Below, in pieces: positions 17,493-24,267 of a stretch of DNA of 37,163 nucleotides (the first letter of the stretch is position 1; every line of letters starts with the position of its first letter). Under the pieces are notes generated by a model. That model ran no database searches. It was not told where the DNA came from and saw nothing but the letters and a program-made list of their open reading frames with translations. The position numbers were made by a program, and so were the translations under genes. Origin of the DNA: JBNKVT01 sp050299335 (lineage in GTDB: Bacteria > Pseudomonadota > Alphaproteobacteria > Rhodobacterales > Rhodobacteraceae); contig JBNKVT010000049.1 in NCBI GenBank assembly GCA_050299335.1, forward strand, positions 1-37,163. The letters run 5' to 3'.

Positions 17493-17999
17493 TCAGCCTG
17501 CGGCGGCCTTCTTGGGCGCGGCCTTCTTGCGCGGGGCGGCTTTCTTCGGAGCGGCCTTTCTGGCCGGAGCCTTGGCGGCAGCGCTTGCAGTCTTCGGCTT
17601 GCGGCCCAGACCGATCTTCTTGGCCAGCTCCTGACGCTTGGCGGCGTAGTTCGGCGCGACCATCGGATAGTCCGAGGGCAGGCTCCACTTGGCGCGGTAC
17701 TCGTCGGGGGTGAGCCCGTAGGCGGTCATCAGGTGCCGCTTGAGCATCTTCAGCTTCTTGCCGTCTTCGAGGCAGATGATGTGATCGGGCGTCACCGACT
17801 TCTTGACCGGAACGGCCGGGGTCAGATCCTGTTTCTTGTCATCCTCACCGGAGGCCAGGTCGCTGAGCTTGCCATAGACCGACTGGATCAGCTCGACCAG
17901 GTCGCTTTTTTCAACCGTATTGTTCGCCACATGGGACGAAACGATTTCGGAGGTGAGGGCGAGAAGTTCGCCTTTGTCAATCGCTTGTGCTTCGGACAT
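17493..17999 (-). CDS. Ros/MucR-family regulator with lysine/alanine-rich tail
   Basis: A 168-residue DNA-binding protein. Residues 70-112 form the Ros/MucR finger: Cys76, Asp79 (ICLEDG), His89 (KRHL) and, where Ros has the second His, Tyr94, so the fourth classical zinc ligand is replaced. The first 45 residues, helical and acidic, match the oligomerising region of MucR proteins. The last 28 residues are a histone-H1-like run of AAPKK-type repeats that should bind DNA without specificity. I start at 17999 (MSEAQAID). MucR proteins act as global, H-NS-like regulators in Alphaproteobacteria. It is transcribed alone, with an A+T-rich upstream region that could hold autoregulatory sites. Confidence 0.88.
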   Translation of the reverse strand: MSEAQAIDKGELLALTSEIVSSHVANNTVEKSDLVELIQSVYGKLSDLASGEDDKKQDLTPAVPVKKSVTPDHIICLEDGKKLKMLKRHLMTAYGLTPDEYRAKWSLPSDYPMVAPNYAAKRQELAKKIGLGRKPKTASAAAKAPARKAAPKKAAPRKKAAPKKAAAG

Positions 18000-18156
18000 T
18001 CGTTTACTTTCTGCTTCCAACTAGCTGATACAGCCTTCCCCGCCATAGCTGTACTTGGTGTTCATTCCGGCACTTTGAGATGCCATGTGATGTACATGTC
18101 AGTTATTTGGTTGACGGAGGGTTTACAAGTGCAAAATTAAAATACCCAGTACTAAG

Positions 18157-19134
18157 ATGTTTCACGCGCGATTACTTGCCGAATCCAGACGGGCCGCCTT
18201 GGGGTCAGACGTTGCATTCGGGGCCGGAATGGCGGAATGTCCGCTCGGACAATCAGCCCCGGACAGAGAATTGCAGTATCAGACCCTCGACGGACTTTGC
18301 GAGAAACTCGCCAGCGGCAAGGCCAAGAGCCTGCCCCTGGCGGTGGTGTTCTCCGAGGACGGGTTTCTGGTGGCCGAGACCATCGAACATCTGCGGTCAC
18401 AGGGTTTCGAGGAAATCGCGCTGATCGAATCGGCAGCTGTTTCGCATGACGAGACAGTGGTTTCGTCTGTCCACTGGGTCAATCTGTTTTTCCGCGGCAA
18501 TGCCGAGGTCGCGGCGATACTTGATCACATCATCGAAACCAACCCGGGGCGGTGGATCTTCTGGTGTTATAATTGCGAGTTCCTGTTCTTCCCCCATTGC
18601 GAGACCCGGTCCATCGCCGATGTGGTGACCTTCATGGAGGAAGAACGCCGCGAATCGGTGGCGACGACGGCGGTGGACCTGTTCTCCGACGGTCTCCTGA
18701 CCGGATCGGACGGCGATCCGCGCGCCGGGGCCAGGCTCGACATTTCGGGCTATTTCGGGCTGCAGCGCTATGACGGGCCCGAGCCGCTGGAGCGCCAGTA
18801 TGACGTGATCGGCGGTCTGAAATGGCGCTTCGAGGAGCATATCCCCTGGGTGCAACGCCGGGTCGATCGGGTGAGCCTGTTCAAGGCGGCACCGGGGCTG
18901 GAGATGGATGCGGACGGGCTGTTCAACCTGCCGGAATACAACACGATCTGCTGTCCCTGGCACAATAACCTCACCATCGCGGTGGCCAGTTTCCGCACCG
19001 CGCGGGGGCTGGTGCACAATCCCGGCTCGCGCGCCGCGATCACAAGTTTCCACGCACCGCAATCCGCAGTTTTCGAGTGGAATTCGCAGCAGTTGCTTGA
19101 ACTGGGGTTCATGGAACCCGGCCAGTGGTTCTGA
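18157..19134 (+). CDS. Possible glycosyltransferase-like protein
   Basis: A 325-residue soluble protein. From residue about 60 it has the alternating strands and helices of a GT-A-like fold (LPLAVVFSEDGFLVAETIEHL), an FWCYNCEFLFFP stretch near 140 and a well-conserved-looking C-terminus (LPEYNTICCPWHNNL). It resembles glycosyltransferase-family-2-related proteins seen in Rhodobacterales, but I see no clear DxD motif, so the enzyme activity is uncertain. There is no signal peptide. It stands alone: divergent from the MucR-type gene and followed by a REP pair. The start has no clear ribosome-binding site, and a later start is possible. Confidence 0.5.
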   Translation: MFHARLLAESRRAALGSDVAFGAGMAECPLGQSAPDRELQYQTLDGLCEKLASGKAKSLPLAVVFSEDGFLVAETIEHLRSQGFEEIALIESAAVSHDETVVSSVHWVNLFFRGNAEVAAILDHIIETNPGRWIFWCYNCEFLFFPHCETRSIADVVTFMEEERRESVATTAVDLFSDGLLTGSDGDPRAGARLDISGYFGLQRYDGPEPLERQYDVIGGLKWRFEEHIPWVQRRVDRVSLFKAAPGLEMDADGLFNLPEYNTICCPWHNNLTIAVASFRTARGLVHNPGSRAAITSFHAPQSAVFEWNSQQLLELGFMEPGQWF

Positions 19135-19147
19135 AATGCGGGTTCCC

Positions 19148-19205
19148 GTAGGGCGGGGGTCACCCCGCCGCTCCGAAAAGGTAGGCGGGGTGAACCCCGC
19201 CCTAC
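19148..19205. repeat. Paired REP-like palindromes (GTAGGGCGGGG type)
   Basis: Two short palindromes (GGCGGGG/CCCCGCC at 19152-19169 and 19184-19201) sit back to back. The outermost 11 bases, GTAGGGCGGGG at the left and CCCCGCCCTAC at the right, also pair. The arms equal those of 7118-7143. The unit lies between the possible glycosyltransferase and imuB and may serve as a terminator. Confidence 0.75.
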
Positions 19206-19262
19206 CGGCTCTCTCTTTGTCCGCACGGACTCGACTCCGCCCCAGTTCCCGCGCTAGGATGA

Positions 19263-19277
19263 GAACATAACGCGAAC
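19263..19277 (+). promoter_or_regulatory. LexA (SOS) box of imuB
   Basis: GAACATAACGCGAAC is an exact match to GAAC-N7-GAAC, the reverse complement of the alphaproteobacterial LexA site GTTC-N7-GTTC. It ends 9 bases before the imuB ATG, just downstream of a TAGGAT that could be a -10 box, where bound LexA would block transcription. Confidence 0.8.
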
Positions 19278-19286
19278 ATCCATGCC

Positions 19287-21047
19287 ATGCCCCATCGCCG
19301 CGCCCTGTCCCTCTGGTTTCCCCGCCTGCTCGCCGACCGCCTTCTGCGCCGCGAGCCGCAACTGGCGGGCCTGCCCTTCGTCATCGCCGCCGAGGAGCGG
19401 CAGATGCAGGTCATCGCCGGTCTCTCCGCCCCGGCCTCCGCCCAGGGGCTGAAACCCGGCATGGCGCTGTCGGAGGCCCGCGCGCTCTGCCCCGGGCTGA
19501 TCTCGCGCGCCGCCGACCCGGCCGGGGCGGCGGCCTTCCTCGCCTCGCTCCGGCGCTGGGCGGGGCGGTTTTCGCCCTGGGTGGCCGAGGAAGGGGCCGA
19601 TGCGCTGGTGCTCGATATCACCGGCTGCGCCCATCTCTTCGGCGGCGAGCCGGGGCTGGCGACCGAGATCCATGCCGATTGCGCCCGGCTCGGCCTGACG
19701 GTCCGGATCGGCATCGCCGATACGGTGGGGGCGGCCTGGGCCGTCGCCCGCTTCGCCGGGGCAGGGATCCAGGCGCGGCATTCGGGCGACGCCATCGACC
19801 AGGAGGCCCCGGCCACCCGGGCGCGCGCCGCGAAGCGCCGCAACTGGGAGCGCGGCGGCACTCCGCCCCTGCCGAAGCTCCCCGATGCCGCCGCGCCGCG
19901 CATCGTGCCGCCGGGGCGGTCGCGGGCAACGCTGGGACCGCTGCCGCTGACGGCGCTGCGGCTCGACGAGGACGCCGTTCAGGCACTCCTGCGCCTCGGC
20001 CTGAGACGGATCGAGGACCTCGCCACCCTGCCGCGCGCCGCCCTGGCCCGCCGCGCCGGGCCGGGGGTGGTGCGGCGTCTCGATCAGGCCTTCGGGGCCG
20101 AGCCCGAGCCGGTCTCGCCCGCCCGCCCGCCGCATCACTTCGCCGCGCGCATGAGCTTTCCCGAGCCGATCGGCCTCGAGACCGATATCCGCGCCGGGAT
20201 CGACCGGCTGCTGGTGCCGCTCTGCGCCCGGCTGGAGACGGCCGGCAAGGGGGCGCGGACGCTGCGGCTGACGGCGGTACGGACCGACGGGGGCCGGCAG
20301 ATCGTCGAGGTCAGCCTGGCGCGGCCCGCCCGCGACCCGGCAAGGATCGCGCCGCTCCTGGGAATGAGGATCGGTGATATCGAGGCCGGATTCGGGATCG
20401 ACATGCTGAGGCTCGAAGCGGTGATTGTCGAGAAACTGGCCGCCCGCCAGCATAGCGGCCATGCCGAGGCGCAGGTGGCGGGCAGCGACGCGCTGGGCGA
20501 GTTGATCAGCCGCCTGGGCGTGCGGCTGGGGGTCGAGATGATCACCCGGCTCCACCCCGCCGACAGCCATATCCCCGAGAAATCCGCCACCATCCTGACC
20601 GCCGCCTATGCCGCTCCGGCCCCCGACTGGCCCGCCCCGACCCGCCCCCGCCCCATCCGCCTGTTCCCACCCGAACCGCTCTGGCCCGAGAAACCCGGAC
20701 CCGTGACCGGGCCAGAAATTGGGCCAGAAATTGGGCCAGAATTTGGACCAGAAATTGGGCCAGAAACTGGGCCAGAAACTGGATCCGAAACGGGACCCGT
20801 AACCGGGGCAGGGACCGGCACCGCCCCACCGCCGCAGTTCCGGTGGCGCCGCCGCCGCCACCGGAGCGCCCTCGCCCTTGGCCCCGAGCGCCTGCTGCCC
20901 GAATGGTGGCTCGACGACCCGGCCTGGCGTTCCGGGCCGAGGGATTACTGGCGGATCGAGACCGAAGACGGCCTGCGCCTCTGGGCCTTCCGCGCCCTTG
21001 GCGGCGAGACGGGCGGCGGCTGGTTCGTGCAGGGGGAATTCGCATAG
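19287..21047 (+). CDS. imuB: ImuB-type Y-family DNA polymerase homologue
   Basis: A 586-residue protein of the DinB/UmuC fold. The N-terminus RALSLWFPRLLADRL lacks the catalytic Asp of active Y-family polymerases, as expected of ImuB, which acts as an adaptor between the beta clamp and DnaE2 in error-prone SOS repair. EGADALVLDITGCAHLFGG (near residue 100) and TLGPLPLTALRLD (near 215) fit the palm and helix-hairpin regions. A possible clamp-binding RPIRLFPPEPLW lies near 455. Residues about 472-510 are a repeat of GPEI/GPET units from a 12-bp tandem array. A LexA box precedes it. The usual partners imuA and dnaE2 are absent on both sides. Confidence 0.88.
   Translation: MPHRRALSLWFPRLLADRLLRREPQLAGLPFVIAAEERQMQVIAGLSAPASAQGLKPGMALSEARALCPGLISRAADPAGAAAFLASLRRWAGRFSPWVAEEGADALVLDITGCAHLFGGEPGLATEIHADCARLGLTVRIGIADTVGAAWAVARFAGAGIQARHSGDAIDQEAPATRARAAKRRNWERGGTPPLPKLPDAAAPRIVPPGRSRATLGPLPLTALRLDEDAVQALLRLGLRRIEDLATLPRAALARRAGPGVVRRLDQAFGAEPEPVSPARPPHHFAARMSFPEPIGLETDIRAGIDRLLVPLCARLETAGKGARTLRLTAVRTDGGRQIVEVSLARPARDPARIAPLLGMRIGDIEAGFGIDMLRLEAVIVEKLAARQHSGHAEAQVAGSDALGELISRLGVRLGVEMITRLHPADSHIPEKSATILTAAYAAPAPDWPAPTRPRPIRLFPPEPLWPEKPGPVTGPEIGPEIGPEFGPEIGPETGPETGSETGPVTGAGTGTAPPPQFRWRRRRHRSALALGPERLLPEWWLDDPAWRSGPRDYWRIETEDGLRLWAFRALGGETGGGWFVQGEFA
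20705..20800 (+). repeat. 12-bp tandem repeat inside imuB
   Basis: About seven to eight copies of a 12-bp unit close to GGGCCAGAAATT, drifting to GGGCCAGAAACT and then GGATCCGAAACG. Translation gives a GPEI/GPEF/GPET linker. The unit length is a multiple of three, so copy number can vary without changing the frame. Confidence 0.85.
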
Positions 21048-21155
21048 AGCAAAACCGGATCAGATTGAATCAATCTGATCCTGGGATTTTGCTCAAGCAT
21101 TTGATTCTGGACCAAAATTCTTTTTCAGACTGATTCAGTCTGAAACGATTTTGGT
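21047..21155. repeat. Two tandem nested inverted repeats after imuB
   Basis: Unit 1 (21047-21094) has outer arms GAGCAAAA/TTTTGCTC and inner 11-bp arms GGATCAGATTG/CAATCTGATCC. Unit 2 (21111-21155) has outer arms ACCAAAAT/ATTTTGGT and inner arms CAGACTGA/TCAGTCTG. Both share an inner CAGAyTGA-type palindrome centred on ATT/AAT and A-rich outer arms, so they are diverged copies of one element. Unit 1 starts at the last base of the imuB stop codon and could double as its terminator. Confidence 0.85.
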
Positions 21156-21199
21156 CTAGGGTGTGCCGCGCCTGACCGGCTCCGGTCATCCGGAGGCAA

Positions 21200-21223
21200 G
21201 GTGCGTGAAATCACGCACCCTAC
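21200..21223. repeat. REP-like palindrome (GTGCGTG type)
   Basis: GGTGCGTG, AAAT, CACGCACC, then CTACGG. It matches the right half of the paired unit at 11174-11274, including the AAAT loop. It lies between the convergent imuB and dgt genes. Confidence 0.75.
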
Positions 21224-21240
21224 GGACACGCCGCGGCGGG

Positions 21241-21268
21241 GTCAGCTCTTTTGGGTCAGCTCTTTTGG
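21241..21268. repeat. 14-bp direct duplication at the dgt stop codon
   Basis: GTCAGCTCTTTTGG occurs twice in tandem (21241-21254, 21255-21268). The dgt stop codon lies in the second copy, so the encoded C-terminus is unchanged. It looks like a recent replication slippage. Confidence 0.8.
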
Positions 21269-22407
21269 GTCGGGTCCATGATCTTGCGGTGCTCGTGCAG
21301 CGCGAACCGGTCGGTCATCCCGGCGATATAATCCGCGATCACCCGCGCCGCCCCCTCCCCCTCGCCGGCGAAATTGGCCTCCCGGCGCCATTCGTCGGGC
21401 AGAAGGCCGGTATCCTCCATGAAGACGTTGAAGAGGTCCGCAACCACGATCCCGGCCTTGCGCCGCATCCGCCGCACCTGCCAGTGCCGGTACATGTTGT
21501 CGAAGAAGAACTTGCGGATGATGTTGAGATCCTCCCAGAGCGGGCGCGAGAACCGGATCACCTGACTGCCCAGGTCGCGGATTTCCGCCGCCGAACCGGG
21601 CGTGGCGCGTTCGAGGATCTGAGCGCTTTCGCGCAGCACGTCCTCGACCATCACCCCGAATACCCGCCGCAAGGCCTCGTGCTGGCGGCGGTCGGCGGGT
21701 AGGTCGGGCCATTTGCGGTCCACGGCGATGAAACAGTCGCCGATCAGCGGCAGGTCGCGGATTTCCTCTTCCGAGAACAGCCCGGCGCGAAGCCCGTCCA
21801 TCAGGTCGTGGTTGTTATAGGCGATGTCGTCGGACAGGGCGGCCACCTGGGCCTCGGCGCTGGCATGGGTGTAGAGTTCCAGGTCGTGCCGCGCCGTGTA
21901 TTCGGCCAGCGCATAGGGCACCGCACCGGTCACCGGGCCGTTATGCTTGGCGATCCCCTCCAGCGTTTCCCAGCTCAGGTTCAGCCCGTCGAAATCCGCA
22001 TAATGCCGTTCCAGCGAGGTCACGATCTTGATGGCCTGGGCATTGTGATCGAACCCGCCCCAGGGCGCCATCGCCTCGGCCAGCGCATCCTCGCCGGTAT
22101 GCCCGAAGGGCGTATGCCCAAGATCATGGGCCAGCGCCACCGCCTCGGTCAGGTCCTCGTTGAGCCCAAGCGTCCGGGCGATGGTCCGCGCCACCTGCGC
22201 CACCTCGATCGTATGGGTCAGGCGGGTGCGGTAGTAGTCTCCCTCATGCTCGACAAAGACCTGGGTCTTGTGCTTGAGCCGCCGGAAGGCCGAGGAATGA
22301 ATGATCCGGTCCCGGTCCCGCTGATAGGGCGAGCGGTGGGCGGAATCCTCTTCCGCATACAATCGCCCCCGGCATTCCCCTGCCGTGGTCGCATATCGGG
22401 CCAGCAT
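21256..22407 (-). CDS. dgt: Deoxyguanosinetriphosphate triphosphohydrolase-like protein
   Basis: A 383-residue HD-superfamily enzyme expected to release triphosphate from dNTPs. The metal site is complete: His in RLTHTIEVAQ, the HD pair in ALAHDLGHTPFGHTGE, and a later Asp in LSDDIAYNNHDL. SSAFRRLKHKTQVF is the usual N-terminal signature. It is divergent from erpA, from which it is separated by 77 bases, an arrangement common in Alphaproteobacteria. The exact nucleotide preference of these shorter homologues is usually undetermined. Confidence 0.92.
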   Translation of the reverse strand: MLARYATTAGECRGRLYAEEDSAHRSPYQRDRDRIIHSSAFRRLKHKTQVFVEHEGDYYRTRLTHTIEVAQVARTIARTLGLNEDLTEAVALAHDLGHTPFGHTGEDALAEAMAPWGGFDHNAQAIKIVTSLERHYADFDGLNLSWETLEGIAKHNGPVTGAVPYALAEYTARHDLELYTHASAEAQVAALSDDIAYNNHDLMDGLRAGLFSEEEIRDLPLIGDCFIAVDRKWPDLPADRRQHEALRRVFGVMVEDVLRESAQILERATPGSAAEIRDLGSQVIRFSRPLWEDLNIIRKFFFDNMYRHWQVRRMRRKAGIVVADLFNVFMEDTGLLPDEWRREANFAGEGEGAARVIADYIAGMTDRFALHEHRKIMDPTQKS

Positions 22408-22484
22408 GTCTTGCTCCGCTCTTGTTGTCTGCCTAAGGCGGGATTACATTGGGATACCTACACCATTGCGACCATAGGCAAAAG

Positions 22485-22817
22485 ATGGACCTCACCGTTC
22501 CGCCGAAAGTCACCGACCGCGCCTTCCAGCGTCTCGCCGAGATCAATTCCGGCGGTGCGGCGCAGTGCCTGCGCGTGGCGGTCGAAGGCGGAGGCTGTTC
22601 GGGGTTTCAATACGATATCGCGCTGGAAGAGGCCGCCGCCGAGGACGATCTGGTGCTTGAGAAAGACGGCCAGAAAGTGCTGATCGACCCGGTCTCGCTG
22701 CCCTTCCTCGCCAATGCCGAGATCGATTTCTCCGCCGAACTGATCGGCGCGCGCTTCGTCATCAACAACCCGAACGCGACCTCCAGCTGCGGCTGCGGCA
22801 CCTCCTTCTCGATCTGA
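22485..22817 (+). CDS. erpA: A-type iron-sulfur cluster insertion protein
   Basis: A 110-residue HesB/IscA-family protein that delivers Fe-S clusters to target enzymes. The three conserved cysteines are in EGGGCSGFQY (near residue 43) and the C-terminal SSCGCGTSF. I start at the ATG at 22485 rather than the TTG at 22449 because it gives the family N-terminus. The TGA overlaps the xth ATG by one base. ErpA is preferred over IscA/SufA because it is not in an isc or suf operon and lies next to dgt and xth; this is context, not proof. Confidence 0.88.
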   Translation: MDLTVPPKVTDRAFQRLAEINSGGAAQCLRVAVEGGGCSGFQYDIALEEAAAEDDLVLEKDGQKVLIDPVSLPFLANAEIDFSAELIGARFVINNPNATSSCGCGTSFSI

Positions 22818-23596
22818 TGAAGATCGCCAGCTTCAACATCAACGGTATCCGGGCGCGTTTGCCGGCGGTGACCGACTGGCTGGAGGAAGCCGCCCCCGAC
22901 GTGGTGATCCTGCAGGAAATCAAGTGCCTGGACGAGGCCTTCCCGCGCGAACATTTCGAGGACCTCGGCTACAATGTCGAAACCCACGGCCAGAAAAGCT
23001 TCAACGGCGTCGCCATCCTGTCGAAACTGCCGCTCGAGGATGTCACCCGTGGCCTCCCCGGCGACGACGAAGACGAACAGGCCCGCTGGATCGAAGCAAC
23101 GGTGATAGGAGACCGCGCCATCCGCGTCTGCGGCCTGTACCTGCCCAACGGCAACCCCGCCCCGGGCCCGAAATACGACTACAAGCTCGCCTGGATGGAG
23201 CGCATGAAGGCGCGGGCTGCCGAGCTGATGGCGGCCGAGGAACCGGCCCTGATGTGCGGCGACTACAACATCATCCCGCAACCCGAAGACGCCGCCCGCC
23301 CCGATGCCTGGCGCGACGACGCCCTGTTCCTGCTCGACAGCCGCGACGCCTACCGCCGCATCCTCAACCTCGGCTTCACCGAGGCGCTCCGGACGGTGAA
23401 CTCGGCCCCCGAGACCTACACCTTCTGGGACTTCCAGCGCGGCGCCTGGGAGCGCAATGACGGCATCCGCATCGACCACTTCCTCCTGACCCCGCAGGCG
23501 GCCGACCTGCTGGTTACCTGCGAAGTCGACGCCCATGTCAGGGGCCGCGAGAAGCCCTCGGATCATGTGCCGGTGTGGGTGGAACTGGCGGCTTGA
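22817..23596 (+). CDS. xth: Exodeoxyribonuclease III
   Basis: A 259-residue endonuclease/exonuclease/phosphatase-fold enzyme for AP-site incision and 3' cleaning in base-excision repair. The catalytic set is visible: Asn in SFNINGIRAR, Glu in LQEIKCLDE, Asp/Asn in CGDYNIIP, RIDHFLLT and the final His in PSDHVPVW. It starts in the TGATG overlap with erpA and is thus translationally coupled. Length is typical. Confidence 0.95.
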   Translation: MKIASFNINGIRARLPAVTDWLEEAAPDVVILQEIKCLDEAFPREHFEDLGYNVETHGQKSFNGVAILSKLPLEDVTRGLPGDDEDEQARWIEATVIGDRAIRVCGLYLPNGNPAPGPKYDYKLAWMERMKARAAELMAAEEPALMCGDYNIIPQPEDAARPDAWRDDALFLLDSRDAYRRILNLGFTEALRTVNSAPETYTFWDFQRGAWERNDGIRIDHFLLTPQAADLLVTCEVDAHVRGREKPSDHVPVWVELAA

Positions 23597-23626
23597 GGCT
23601 CGCAGGTTAACGCATGAACTGTATCG

Positions 23627-23652
23627 TTGCATGATGCGTCATCATGTGATAC
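23627..23652 (+). promoter_or_regulatory. higBA promoter and operator
   Basis: TTGCAT (23627-23632) and a TGATAC-type -10 (about 23647-23652) flank a perfect inverted repeat CATGATG-CGT-CATCATG (23630-23646). A palindrome between -35 and -10, directly ahead of a toxin-antitoxin operon, is the expected site for autorepression by the antitoxin. Confidence 0.65.
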
Positions 23653-23664
23653 ACTCCTTGTGAA

Positions 23665-23946
23665 ATGATCCGGTCCACATACGGCAAGGCCATCGAACGG
23701 CTGATCGGGGGTAAGATTCCGAAAGGCTTTCCGGCCGACCTGGTGCGGCGAGCCGAGCGGAAAATCGCGATCCTCGATGCTGCGCACGCGCTCGACGACC
23801 TTCGCGCGCCGCCCGGGAACCGGCTCGAAGCGCTGGGCGGCGACCGGCAGGGACAGCATTCGATCCGGATCAATGACCAGTGGCGGCTCTGTTTCGTCTG
23901 GCAGGACGGTGACGCCCATGACGTGGAAATTGTGGACTATCACTGA
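23665..23946 (+). CDS. higB: HigB-type toxin (RelE superfamily)
   Basis: A 93-residue RelE/ParE-fold protein, with GFPADLVRRAERKIAILDAA in the N-terminal helices, the central GNRLEALGGDRQGQHSIRI and the terminal RLCFVWQDGDAHDVEIVDYH. This pattern is that of HigB toxins, which cleave mRNA on the ribosome. The toxin gene comes first, as usual for higBA. The antitoxin gene follows after 12 bases. All parts look intact, so the module should be active. Confidence 0.9.
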   Translation: MIRSTYGKAIERLIGGKIPKGFPADLVRRAERKIAILDAAHALDDLRAPPGNRLEALGGDRQGQHSIRINDQWRLCFVWQDGDAHDVEIVDYH

Positions 23947-23958
23947 AGGGTGGTTGGC

Positions 23959-24264
23959 ATGGTGAAACTGAAAAACCCGGTGCATCCCGGCGAGGTGCTG
24001 AAACATGATTTCCTCGACGAGCTCGGCATCACCCAAGCCGACCTCGCCCGCGCCTGCGGTCTCGACCGGCAGCGGATCGAGCGGGTGCTGAAGGGGCAGA
24101 GCGAGGTCTCCACCGACACCGCCCTGCGCCTGGCGCGCGCCCTGGGGACGACGCCGGAATTCTGGCTGAACCTGCAGACAAACTATAGTCTGAGCATGGG
24201 CGCCAACGACCCGGCCAAAGCCGCCGCGCTCGACGCTATCGAACCGATCCGGCAGGCGGGGTGA
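23959..24264 (+). CDS. higA: HigA-type antitoxin
   Basis: A 101-residue XRE-type helix-turn-helix protein. The opening NPVHPGEVLKHDFLDELGIT and the ending PEFWLNLQTNYSL are signature parts of HigA/VapI antitoxins. The helix-turn-helix occupies residues about 24-60 (TQADLARACGLDRQRIERVL). I choose the ATG at 23959, with GAAGGG 8 bases upstream, over the GTG at 23950. It should neutralise HigB and repress the operon through the CATGATG/CATCATG palindrome. It ends 3 bases before the convergent monooxygenase stop. Confidence 0.92.
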   Translation: MVKLKNPVHPGEVLKHDFLDELGITQADLARACGLDRQRIERVLKGQSEVSTDTALRLARALGTTPEFWLNLQTNYSLSMGANDPAKAAALDAIEPIRQAG

Positions 24265-24267
24265 CGC

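Noticed and set aside
19254..20861. 535-residue minus-strand frame
   Set aside because: Antisense to imuB; low-complexity Gly/Pro/Arg/Gln composition.
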